This document shows positions 35,527 through 43,043 of a stretch of 64,000 nt of DNA, piece by piece. A program made the translations under genes and the position numbers. Under the pieces are notes generated by a model. It searched no databases and had not been told where the DNA came from. It saw only the letters and a list, made by a program, of their open reading frames with translations. Location: positions 1,442,001-1,506,000 of the forward strand of contig NZ_CP060720.1 of NCBI RefSeq assembly GCF_014397115.1. The letters run 5' to 3'. Every line of letters starts with the position of its first letter. The first letter of the stretch is position 1. Source of the DNA: Vagococcus carniphilus (GTDB lineage: Bacteria > Bacillota > Bacilli > Lactobacillales > Vagococcaceae).

Positions 35527-36213
35527 GTGGAGTGGATAAAACTTATTGGTATTGTCATTATTGTTTTAGGATTTATATTCAAGTTTGATACGATTGCAGT
35601 AGTCGTTATTGCCGGACTTGCAACAGCACTTGTTTCAGGTATGACACCTGTTGCCTTTTTAGAAGGTTTAGGACAAGCTTTTGTTGACCAACGAATTGTA
35701 ACGATTTTCTTTTTAACGTTACCTTTAATTGGTTTAGCAGAAAAAAAAGGTTTGAAAGAACAAGCTGTTAATTTAATTAAGAAAGTAAAAGGAATGACCT
35801 CGGGAACTTTCTTGTCAATTTATTTAGTGATTAGAGAGCTTGCTGGTTTATTTTCTATTCGTTTAGGAGGACATCCTCAATTTGTTCGTCCGTTAGTTCA
35901 ACCCATGGCAGAAGCAGCAGCTGAAGCAAAATACGGTAAACTAGACGAAAAAGATAAAGAAACAGTTAAAGCTAAATCAGCAGCAATGGAAAACTATGGT
36001 AATTTCTTTGGTCAAAATACTTTCTTAGGTGCAGCTGGTGTGCTATTAATTGTCGGTACATTAGATTCTCTAGGATACAAAGTATCAGGAATGGATGTTG
36101 CTAAAGCTTCTATGCCAATTGCTTTTATTATGATTGTAATTGGTGTGTTATCAAATGTTTTATTTGATAGAAAACTAGCAAGAAAATATAAAAACAAAGG
36201 AGAGAAAAAATAA
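35527..36213 (+). CDS. DUF969 family membrane protein
   Basis: A 228-aa membrane protein with about five to six hydrophobic segments. It is a member of the DUF969 family by length, by the opening KLIGIVIIVLGFIFKFDT-type helix and by constant pairing with DUF979. A conserved-looking SIRLGGHPQFVRPLVQPM loop lies mid-protein. The GTG start is preceded by AAAGGGGAG. It overlaps the DUF979 start by one base, and Pcp follows. The two proteins look like halves of one permease, perhaps for pyroglutamate or pyroglutamyl peptides; this is inferred from context. Confidence 0.82.
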   Translation: MEWIKLIGIVIIVLGFIFKFDTIAVVVIAGLATALVSGMTPVAFLEGLGQAFVDQRIVTIFFLTLPLIGLAEKKGLKEQAVNLIKKVKGMTSGTFLSIYLVIRELAGLFSIRLGGHPQFVRPLVQPMAEAAAEAKYGKLDEKDKETVKAKSAAMENYGNFFGQNTFLGAAGVLLIVGTLDSLGYKVSGMDVAKASMPIAFIMIVIGVLSNVLFDRKLARKYKNKGEKK

Positions 36214-37136
36214 TGGAAACTTTTTTTAATCAATTATTAGAATTCTTCTTCGTTTTGATTGGGTTACAATTGATGTATACTGCTTTTAAGACATTTAAGG
36301 ATAGCAATAACTCTAAGCGAATCGGCTCAGCTCTTTTTTGGTTAGATTTAGGATTGCTTTTCATGTTTGGTAAGATTTTACCGAGTTTGGTTAGCGGTAT
36401 TTTAGTTGCTCTATTAGGTGTGATTACTTTATTCAAACAATTTGAAGTTGGAAAATTTACTCCTGTCAAACAAGAGAAATTAGAAGCGCGAGCTAAGAAA
36501 TTTGGTAACTGGATTTTTGTACCAGTTTTATCTTTAGCCGTTGTGTCTGTTGCTTTGGCTATGAAAATTCCAGAGTCAAGTAAATCTGCTATTGGTGTTG
36601 CAGCTATTTGTGGTATTATTTTAGCCATGCTTATTTTTAAATCTTCACCAAAAGAAATGGTTCAAGAAAGTGACCGCATGGTTCAAGCTATGGGAACTTC
36701 AGGTGTTTTACCTCAATTATTAGCTGCTTTAGGTGCTATTTTTGCTGCAGCTGGTGTTGGAGAGGTTATCTCCAAAATGATTGGTGGATTTGTTCCAGAA
36801 GGCAATCGTTTAATTGGTGTTATCGCCTATGTTCTTGGTATGGTTATTTTCACAGCTATTATGGGTAATGGCTTTGCTGCTTTTACCGTTATTACAGCAG
36901 GAATCGGTATTCCTTTTGTTATCATGCAAGGAGCAGATCCTGCGATTGCGGGTGCTTTAGCGTTAACAGCAGGTTATTGTGGCACGTTATTAACACCAAT
37001 GGCTGCGAACTTTAACATTTTACCAGCCTCTTTATTAGAGATGAAAAACACTTATGGTGTTATTAAGGAACAGGTACCAATCACAATTATTATGATTATT
37101 GCTCATATTGCTTTGATGTATTTCTGGGCATTTTAA
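36213..37136 (+). CDS. DUF979 family membrane protein
   Basis: A 307-aa membrane protein with about nine hydrophobic segments, partner of the preceding DUF969 protein (TAATG overlap). Glycine/alanine-rich helix breaks such as AIMGNGFAAFTVITAGIGIP and GYCGTLLTPMAANFNILP resemble the re-entrant transport motifs of ion-transporter-superfamily carriers. pcp follows 22 bases later. The trio is a conserved cluster in Firmicutes, and no transport assay is known to me. Function as a secondary carrier is inferred. Confidence 0.82.
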   Translation: METFFNQLLEFFFVLIGLQLMYTAFKTFKDSNNSKRIGSALFWLDLGLLFMFGKILPSLVSGILVALLGVITLFKQFEVGKFTPVKQEKLEARAKKFGNWIFVPVLSLAVVSVALAMKIPESSKSAIGVAAICGIILAMLIFKSSPKEMVQESDRMVQAMGTSGVLPQLLAALGAIFAAAGVGEVISKMIGGFVPEGNRLIGVIAYVLGMVIFTAIMGNGFAAFTVITAGIGIPFVIMQGADPAIAGALALTAGYCGTLLTPMAANFNILPASLLEMKNTYGVIKEQVPITIIMIIAHIALMYFWAF

Positions 37137-37158
37137 TTAAGAGAGGAAATGATATACA

Positions 37159-37806
37159 ATGAAAATTTTAGTAACAGGTTTTGATCCATTTGGAACAGAT
37201 ACAATGAATCCAGCTATTGAAGCGGTGAAACGTTTACCAGATACGATTTCTGGAGCAGAGATTATCAAATTAGAAATTCCAACAGTTTTTAATAAAAGTG
37301 CTGAAGTTGTCCGTGAAGCAATGAAAAAACATGATGTAGATTATGTTTTAAATATTGGACAAGCTGGTGGACGTTTTGATATGACACCAGAAAGAGTTGC
37401 AATTAATTTAGATGATGCTCGTATTCCTGATAATGAAAAAAATCAACCTATCGATGTAGCTATAAAAGAAGATGGTGAGCCAGCTTATTTCACTCAATTA
37501 CCAGTTAAAGCAATGGTAACAGCAATGAAAGAAGCAGGAATCCCAGCTTCAGTGTCAAACACTGCTGGAACTTTTGTTTGTAACCATATTATGTATCAAG
37601 GATTATACTTAACTCATAAAGAGTTTCCAAAAGCAAAAGCTGGTTTTATGCATGTACCATTTTTACCTGAGCAAGTACTTGAGAGACCAGGTATGCCAGC
37701 TATGAGTTTAGAAGATATTACTAAAGGAATTGTGGCTTCTATTGAAGCTATTGTTGCTTTTGATGGTAAAGAAGATTTAAAAGTAATTGGCGGACAAACG
37801 CATTAA
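37159..37806 (+). CDS. pcp: Pyrrolidone-carboxylate peptidase
   Basis: Cytoplasmic cysteine peptidase (215 aa, family C15) that removes N-terminal pyroglutamate from peptides. The triad is visible: Glu78 in MTPERVAIN, Cys141 in GTFVCNH and His165 in GFMHVPF. The opening [15 protein letters not shown] is also diagnostic. It is the last gene of the DUF969-DUF979-pcp operon, so imported pyroglutamyl peptides may be its substrates. A strong terminator follows. Confidence 0.95.
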   Translation: MKILVTGFDPFGTDTMNPAIEAVKRLPDTISGAEIIKLEIPTVFNKSAEVVREAMKKHDVDYVLNIGQAGGRFDMTPERVAINLDDARIPDNEKNQPIDVAIKEDGEPAYFTQLPVKAMVTAMKEAGIPASVSNTAGTFVCNHIMYQGLYLTHKEFPKAKAGFMHVPFLPEQVLERPGMPAMSLEDITKGIVASIEAIVAFDGKEDLKVIGGQTH

Positions 37807-37813
37807 AAGTGAA

Positions 37814-37845
37814 AAACTGACTCTAATAATGGAGTCAGTTTTTTG
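37814..37845 (+). terminator. Intrinsic terminator of pcp operon
   Basis: AACTGACTC pairs perfectly with GAGTCAGTT around an 8-base loop, followed by T. Confidence 0.9.
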
Positions 37846-37896
37846 TTTCTTAAAAAATATGCTATATTAGAAATAACTTTAGTGAGGAGTGTCCTT

Positions 37897-38787
37897 ATGA
37901 CAGAATACTTATCAGATTTTCAAACATCTATTTTTGATACGTTAAAAAAAGCGGTGAATAATCCGACATCCTATTATAATAATTTAACTAAAACGATGAT
38001 GTTATTACTAATTTTATTTTGTTTTTATTGGCTAATTAGAAGAGGCTTATCAAAAAGCCATATAGAACCACTGAAAAAGATTAGAATTAAAAAGAAAGTA
38101 AAAAATAGTTTTTTTATTTTGCTCGTGATTGGCGTTTCAATTATCTGGATTAACGCTCTAAATTCATTAGCTATTTTATTATTTTTACTAGGTCTTTTTG
38201 GGATTGTTTTAATTCGTGGTATTTTAGATAATATTTTAGCTTGGTTTATTATCAGAAAAAGACATTATTTTAGAATTAATCAACGAATTGAAGTAAATGA
38301 TAAAATTGGTAGAGTAGTGACAATGGGGTTATTTCACTTTGAATTAGCAGAGATAAAAAATTGGTTATCTTCTGAATCTTACACAGGAAGAACAATAAAA
38401 ATTCCAAATAAAGATATTTTTGATGCTGAACTCTTTATTTACAATTACCGGGAACCTTTTGTTCGTCAAGAAGTAAGCTATTTAATTCGTCATGACAATG
38501 ACTGGCAAGGAGCAAAAGAGATTATCTCAAAGGCAATAGATAACTATTATCAAGAAGAATTATTGCCTAGTATGGATTCTCAGTTGTCTGATAAATGGAA
38601 AGAAGAGATGTTACCGACTTTTAATATGTCTTTAGATGAGAATGGCATTACGTTATTCTGCCAATTCTTAGTTGATTATTCGAAAGTAGCAAGTGTTAAA
38701 ACAAGGTTGCATGAAGAGGTTTTAGAAGGATTTAACCAACATGGTAATATTGAGTTTGCTGTTCTTGAAGTGAAACAAGTAAATTAA
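37897..38787 (+). CDS. MscS-like mechanosensitive ion channel protein
   Basis: A 296-aa membrane protein. Three to four membrane segments occupy the N-terminal 125 residues, then a beta domain begins near RINQRIEVNDKIGRVV and reaches IPNKDIFDAELFIYNYREP, the pattern of the MscS middle domain. A mixed alpha/beta C-terminal domain follows. Such channels release solutes on hypo-osmotic shock. ATG 37897 is chosen because GAGGAG precedes it; the longer in-frame ORF from 37843 begins within the terminator region. It converges on the LysR gene. Confidence 0.78.
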   Translation: MTEYLSDFQTSIFDTLKKAVNNPTSYYNNLTKTMMLLLILFCFYWLIRRGLSKSHIEPLKKIRIKKKVKNSFFILLVIGVSIIWINALNSLAILLFLLGLFGIVLIRGILDNILAWFIIRKRHYFRINQRIEVNDKIGRVVTMGLFHFELAEIKNWLSSESYTGRTIKIPNKDIFDAELFIYNYREPFVRQEVSYLIRHDNDWQGAKEIISKAIDNYYQEELLPSMDSQLSDKWKEEMLPTFNMSLDENGITLFCQFLVDYSKVASVKTRLHEEVLEGFNQHGNIEFAVLEVKQVN

Positions 38788-38826
38788 AAAGTAAAAGAGT
38801 CTGAAAAATGTTGTGACCCCTAAAAA

Positions 38827-39693
38827 TCAGGCTCTTTTGCTTTGAAAAATAGTAATCAGTTGTGTTAGAAGTTCTTTTGTCGATTTATCTAATTCTCTTT
38901 TAGAGTAATAGAGATAAAATTTTCTTTCAATTAGTGGAAAACTGTCAATTGTAACTTTTTTTAGTTTACCTTCCTTAATTAAGGTTTCAGCACTTAAATT
39001 GGAACATAAATAGATGCCATTTTGATAGATGCAAGCTAAAAGTGCATCAGAATGACTTGTCATCTGATTGGAAAATTGAGTTGTTTTAGGAGCCCAACTC
39101 TCCAATTTTTCTTGAAGGTAACTTCCTTTTTCTCTTTTGATGAATTGATAGTTTCTAAGCTGCTCTTGATTTAAAAAATCAGGGCAGTAAGTTGGACTTG
39201 CAACAAAAATTAAATGATCTGTGTATAGGTATGTTTTAACAAAAGAGTTTAATACTTCTTGTTCAGGAAGAATGGATACATCGAGAGTTTCTTTTGATAA
39301 TTTATTAATAATGCTGGTGGTGTTTTCTGTTGTTAATTCAAGGTTATTTTTACCTAATAGTGGGTCAGACAAAATGTGTTTGATTAATTCTTGGTTATTT
39401 AGTTGGGTGGTCCCAATTCTTATAGTCTTTTGATTGCTCTTCGTTGATAAAAATTGTTCAATCTTTTTTTCTTGTTGGAAAAGTTCATGGCATTCCTCGG
39501 TAAGTAGGAGTCCTAATTCAGTCAGTTGAATGTATCGACCTTTTCTTTCAAAAAGAGTTATTTGGTATTCTTTTTCTAAATTTTTTATATGCTTTGTGAG
39601 AGCAGGTTGGCTAATATGTAGGTGTTGACTTGCTTGAGTGAGCGTTCTATATTGAGACGCTTCATAGAAATACCTTAGCGCTGTGAGATTCAT
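38827..39693 (-). CDS. LysR family transcriptional regulator
   Basis: A 288-aa LTTR. The N-terminal winged HTH (MNLTALRYFYEASQYRTLTQ, then HLHISQPALTKHIKNLEKE) is classical, followed by a periplasmic-binding-like effector domain. A strong AGGAGG precedes the ATG. It is divergent from the histidine phosphatase gene, about 100 bases apart, so either that gene or itself may be a target. The effector is unknown. Confidence 0.88.
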   Translation of the reverse strand: MNLTALRYFYEASQYRTLTQASQHLHISQPALTKHIKNLEKEYQITLFERKGRYIQLTELGLLLTEECHELFQQEKKIEQFLSTKSNQKTIRIGTTQLNNQELIKHILSDPLLGKNNLELTTENTTSIINKLSKETLDVSILPEQEVLNSFVKTYLYTDHLIFVASPTYCPDFLNQEQLRNYQFIKREKGSYLQEKLESWAPKTTQFSNQMTSHSDALLACIYQNGIYLCSNLSAETLIKEGKLKKVTIDSFPLIERKFYLYYSKRELDKSTKELLTQLITIFQSKRA

Positions 39694-39792
39694 AGAAATC
39701 CTCCTATAACATTAGGTTATCAATTAAGTACTTAAAAGTATTATAAATCATTTTGAAATTGTTTTAAAATAATTTATGAGGAGATGAATCAG

Positions 39793-40410
39793 ATGCAAAC
39801 GACTTTATATTTAATTAGACATGGACAAACTCTTTGGAATCAAGAAAAAAGAATGCAAGGTTTAAAAAATTCGGAGTTAACAGAAAAAGGAATTACCCAA
39901 GCCAAATTATTGGGGGAGAAACTAAAGAAACAGGTGCCAATCGATTTAATCGTCACTAGTCCAAGTATCCGTGCACAAAAAACGACACATTATATTAATC
40001 AAAAAATGAATCTACCGATTGAAGTGAACAATGGTTTTCAAGAAATTAATATGGGAAATTGGGAAGGTAAGACCTACGAAGAGATTAAAAAAGAAGCACC
40101 TCTTGAATGGCACAATTTTTGGTTTAATCCTGCTTCATTTCAGGCATTAAACGGTGGAGAAACCTTTGATACTTTATCAAATCGTTGTGGTTCTAGTCTA
40201 GATGAATTAATCCAAATGAATGAAGGAAAGAAAATTGCTATTGTTTCACACCGAATTACAATTAAATCAATGGTATCAACCATTTTGAATGAACCCTTGG
40301 AAGAGTTGGAAGATGTTTTACCAAATAGCTTAACAATCATAAAAAAAGAAAAAAATAGAGCTAATTTAGAATTGTTTAGTGATATTTCTCATTATGAAAA
40401 TCAGTTATAA
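39793..40410 (+). CDS. Histidine phosphatase family protein
   Basis: Phosphoglycerate-mutase-like phosphatase of 205 aa. The RHG motif YLIRHGQTLWN contains phospho-accepting His10. The second catalytic His is in IVSHRITIKSM, and the acidic residue is in FQEINMGNWEGKTYEEI. ATG 39793 is chosen because GAGGAG lies nine bases upstream; ATG 39784 directly abuts that site. The substrate cannot be told (phosphosugar, alpha-ribazole phosphate or similar). It shares a bidirectional terminator with the convergent phosphodiesterase gene. Confidence 0.88.
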   Translation: MQTTLYLIRHGQTLWNQEKRMQGLKNSELTEKGITQAKLLGEKLKKQVPIDLIVTSPSIRAQKTTHYINQKMNLPIEVNNGFQEINMGNWEGKTYEEIKKEAPLEWHNFWFNPASFQALNGGETFDTLSNRCGSSLDELIQMNEGKKIAIVSHRITIKSMVSTILNEPLEELEDVLPNSLTIIKKEKNRANLELFSDISHYENQL

Positions 40411-40456
40411 AAAAAGTAATAAGAAATGGTGATTGCCACTTCTTATTACTTTTTTA
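40410..40456. terminator. Bidirectional terminator
   Basis: AAAAAGTAATAAGAA pairs with TTCTTATTACTTTTT (15 bp), with A- and T-runs on the outer sides, between convergent genes. Confidence 0.88.
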
Positions 40457-41755
40457 AATGAAAATTTCTTCAATGCATTGCCCATCTGTGTCTTTAGGGA
40501 ATGTCTTTAAATGAAGTAGTTTGGCAAAAGTAGGAGCTTCATCAACTAACTTGGCTCTATCAACTTTTTGGTTTTCTTTGATGTCAGGACCAAAGAAACA
40601 AGCTGTTGTTTCATAATTAGGTTTTTGAGGATGGAATCCATGGACACCAAAGTAACGATTTGGCTTTCCAATATCCTCTTTAGAAATTGTTTCTATTAGT
40701 TTTCCATCAGCTTCATCGTTAAAATAATAGCCAGGTTTTGCTTCTGCCATTAAAGTTGCGTTAGGATCAGCCCCCATGGAAGCAGCTTCTTTAGAAGAAT
40801 AGATAGTTTCAATTCCTTCAATTGCTGAAACTTCTTGATAAATCTCACGAGGATCAATAGAACTATTCTGTTTACAATAAATATAAGTTGAGCCATCACA
40901 ACTTTTGGCGTAGACTTGCCAATTATCTTTAATAGATCCATTTGGTTTAAGCTCTGCCCATCCTTTTTTGACAAACAATGTGTTGAGTTTAATCATTTTT
41001 TCGACATCAATTTGATAATGATCTCCTAAAATAACAAAATTAGTTGTACTAAATGTTCCGTTCTTTTTTGTGGCGTCGATTATTTTTTTTACTCGAGCAT
41101 CTTGTCTTTTAAGTGCCGCAATAGCTTCAGAGGATTGAACTCCGTAAGCATGTCGCATACTATCCATATCAACGAGATGAATTAAGGTTAAATCAGGTTG
41201 TTTATTTTGAATTGTATCAATGGCACAAGCTGTTACAAAGTCATCTAGGTAAGGCTGCATAATTCCCTTTCTAAGATGCCCATACTTTTGATTCATTTGA
41301 AGTAAAAATAAAGGAGAACTTGCTTTAAGGGAAATCATGACTTGGTTTGTCCAAATTCTGTTTGGAAAAATTTCAGCTATATTGTAATCAATTGAACTAC
41401 TAGCAGTAACAGGCCATAAAAAAGCAGCAGTTTTTTTGCCTTCTTGTTTTGCAATATCGTAAAGTGTAGGAACTTGAATTTCTTTACTGTACCAAAACCA
41501 ATCAGGTGATAATCGGGTCGCTTGCGTTTTTGTGTTGTTAACAATTCCATGTTTATTAGGATATTTACCAGTTACCAGTGTCACATGTGACGGGTAAGTT
41601 AAAGTTGGATAAATACCTTCTATTTTTTTAACATGCGTACCATGGTCAATCAGGTACGAAAGTGTAGGTAAATCATTTTTATGTAAGTCGATATCAACTG
41701 CACCGAGGGCATCAATTGAGATGACAATAAGTTTTGAATTCAATTCGAGCACCAT
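40454..41755 (-). CDS. Alkaline phosphatase superfamily phosphodiesterase
   Basis: A 433-aa protein of the type I phosphodiesterase/nucleotide pyrophosphatase group. Metal-binding and nucleophile segments are visible: VISIDALG, LTYPSHVTLVTG (Thr nucleophile), LVDMDSMRHAYG, VILGDHYQ and GVHGFHP. There is no signal peptide, so it is probably cytoplasmic. The start is uncertain: ATG 41755 overlaps the AAAGGA site, and TTG 41743 has better spacing. The natural substrate is unknown; some relatives act on phosphonates or nucleotide sugars. It diverges from the aro leader promoter. Confidence 0.82.
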   Translation of the reverse strand: MVLELNSKLIVISIDALGAVDIDLHKNDLPTLSYLIDHGTHVKKIEGIYPTLTYPSHVTLVTGKYPNKHGIVNNTKTQATRLSPDWFWYSKEIQVPTLYDIAKQEGKKTAAFLWPVTASSSIDYNIAEIFPNRIWTNQVMISLKASSPLFLLQMNQKYGHLRKGIMQPYLDDFVTACAIDTIQNKQPDLTLIHLVDMDSMRHAYGVQSSEAIAALKRQDARVKKIIDATKKNGTFSTTNFVILGDHYQIDVEKMIKLNTLFVKKGWAELKPNGSIKDNWQVYAKSCDGSTYIYCKQNSSIDPREIYQEVSAIEGIETIYSSKEAASMGADPNATLMAEAKPGYYFNDEADGKLIETISKEDIGKPNRYFGVHGFHPQKPNYETTACFFGPDIKENQKVDRAKLVDEAPTFAKLLHLKTFPKDTDGQCIEEIFI

Positions 41756-41794
41756 CCTTTAAAAATAGTATAACAAAAATCTAGAAAAAATAAA

Positions 41795-41823
41795 TTGACA
41801 AGGATTTTAAATATGGGTATAAT
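41795..41823 (+). promoter_or_regulatory. Consensus promoter of aro operon leader
   Basis: A perfect TTGACA (41795-41800), 17-base spacer and perfect TATAAT (41818-41823). Such a strong promoter about 330 bases upstream of aroE makes control by downstream attenuation sensible. Confidence 0.85.
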
Positions 41824-41860
41824 ATGTACAATTATTAAATAAAACGTTGGAGTGAACGAC

Positions 41861-41935
41861 ATGAATAAACTAAATATGCGTCAAATCTCACAACTGAATA
41901 ACTTTTACTTTAGCTATTATAGATTTAGTTTGTAA
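41861..41935 (+). CDS. Phe/Tyr-rich leader peptide of aro operon, 24 aa
   Basis: A 24-codon ORF with TTGGAG eight bases before its ATG, about 30 bases after the predicted transcription start. Residues 15-22 read FYFSYYRF: six aromatic residues in eight, with no Trp. This matches an operon that makes Tyr and Phe (tyrA, pheA). The stop TAA at 41933 lies inside the first pairing segment of the attenuator that follows. The peptide itself probably has no function; the codons would sense charged Phe/Tyr tRNA. Confidence 0.82.
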   Translation: MNKLNMRQISQLNNFYFSYYRFSL

Positions 41936-42049
41936 CCATAACAAAATGGATACAAACACAACCAAGTTTGTATCTATGAAGGCTAGAGAACTTTAATTTG
42001 ACTTTAAAGGCCGCATAGATGATTAAAATCTATAGTGGCTTTTCTTTTT
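41928..42049 (+). promoter_or_regulatory. Ribosome-mediated attenuator of the aro operon
   Basis: Four mutually exclusive pairings are read directly. 0:1 is GTTTGTA (41928-41934) with TACAAAC (41951-41957), plus CCAT/ATGG. 1:2 is GATACAAAC (41949-41957) with GTTTGTATC (41966-41974), extendable by three pairs. 2:3 is ATCTATG (41972-41978) with CATAGAT (42014-42020), plus GGC/GCC. 3:4 is the terminator. Segment 0 lies in the last codons of the leader peptide. A ribosome stalled at codons 15-20 leaves segment 0 free, giving 0:1 and 2:3 (read-through). A ribosome at the stop masks segment 0, giving 1:2 and 3:4 (termination). Confidence 0.75.
42006..42049 (+). terminator. Attenuator terminator (3:4) of aro leader
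   Basis: A 15-bp stem pairs AAAGGCCGCATAGAT (42006-42020) with ATCTAT-GTGGCTTT, with one bulged A at 42034 and G-U pairs, followed by TTTTCTTTTT. Confidence 0.82.
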
Positions 42050-42078
42050 ATACTGAATAGTAATATTTTATTCGAAAG

Positions 42079-42135
42079 AGACGATACCTGTAGATTTGAT
42101 TAATCAATCTATGCAAGGTTATCGTCTTTTATTTT
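42079..42135 (+). terminator. Second terminator-like hairpin in aro leader
   Basis: AGACGATA (42079-42086) pairs with TATCGTCT (42120-42127). CCT/AGG and TAGATT/AATCTA pair inside, followed by TTTATTTTG. It contains another ATCTATG (42107-42113), the same heptamer as segment 2, so it could interact with segment 3. Confidence 0.6.
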
Positions 42136-42155
42136 GTAATTAGGAGGGAGAAATA

Positions 42156-43043
42156 ATGGGAGACTTAATTTCGGGGAAAACAAGATTAGCTGGTGTTATA
42201 GCTAATCCAATTAAACATAGCTTATCACCAATGATTCATAATACAGCTTATAATGCTTTAAATTTTGATGCAGTTTATTTGGCATTTGAGGTAGAACAAA
42301 AAGAGTTTATACAAGCCATAAAATCAGTGAAAACATTGAATATGATGGGTGTCAATATTTCGATGCCGTATAAGAAAGAGGCTTATGAATTATGTGATGA
42401 GCTAACTGAAAGAGCGAAACTAATAGGTGTAGTAAACACTGTTGTAAATAGAAATAATAAACTTTTAGGAGACAATACCGATGGATTAGGTTTTATTGGT
42501 AGTTTAAAAGATTATGGGGTTTCTGTTAAAGAAAAGATTATAACGATTCTTGGAGCAGGAGGAGCAGCCAAAGCTGTTATTTGCCAAAGTGCTTTGGAAG
42601 GAGCAAAAGAAATTCACGTTTTTAAACGCAAAAATGAAACCTTTGAATCAGTTAAAAGAGATTTAGAAAAAATTGCTGTTAAAACCCATGTTAAAATTAT
42701 GGTTCATGAGTATCATGATAAAAAAGCAATAGAATGTGCTCTTAAAGAAAGTACACTAATCGTGAATAGTACACAATTAGGTATGGGAAATAACAATGAT
42801 TTACCTTTTGATGAGATGAACTTAATTAAAGAGAGTCATGTTGTAGTGGATTTAATTTATCATCCTTTAGAGACACCTTTTTTAAAACAAGCTAAAAAAA
42901 ATAAGGCACTAACAATTAATGGATTAGGCATGTTAGTCCATCAAGCTGCGTATGCCTTTAACTTGATGACTGGAGAAACAATGCCAGTAGATAAAGTAAT
43001 AGAAAAATTAAAAATAGAATTAGTAAGAGAGAAGGAACTATGA
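42156..43043 (+). CDS. aroE: Shikimate dehydrogenase
   Basis: NADPH-dependent enzyme of 295 aa that reduces 3-dehydroshikimate to shikimate. The substrate-binding NPIKHSLSPMIHN contains the conserved Ser residues, catalytic Lys and Asp occur in NISMPYKKEAYE and NTDGLGF, and the NADP loop is ILGAGGAAKAV. GGAGGGAG precedes the ATG. It is the first structural gene behind the Phe/Tyr leader attenuator. Its stop overlaps the aroF start. Confidence 0.95.
   Translation: MGDLISGKTRLAGVIANPIKHSLSPMIHNTAYNALNFDAVYLAFEVEQKEFIQAIKSVKTLNMMGVNISMPYKKEAYELCDELTERAKLIGVVNTVVNRNNKLLGDNTDGLGFIGSLKDYGVSVKEKIITILGAGGAAKAVICQSALEGAKEIHVFKRKNETFESVKRDLEKIAVKTHVKIMVHEYHDKKAIECALKESTLIVNSTQLGMGNNNDLPFDEMNLIKESHVVVDLIYHPLETPFLKQAKKNKALTINGLGMLVHQAAYAFNLMTGETMPVDKVIEKLKIELVREKEL

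Noticed and set aside
36230-36628. 132-aa minus-strand ORF
   Set aside because: A shadow of the DUF979 gene, with low-complexity composition and no start signal.
41936-42155. T-box riboswitch in the aro leader
   Set aside because: No AAGGTGGTACCGCG-like T-box sequence or stem I features; the aromatic leader ORF and pairing pattern explain the region better.
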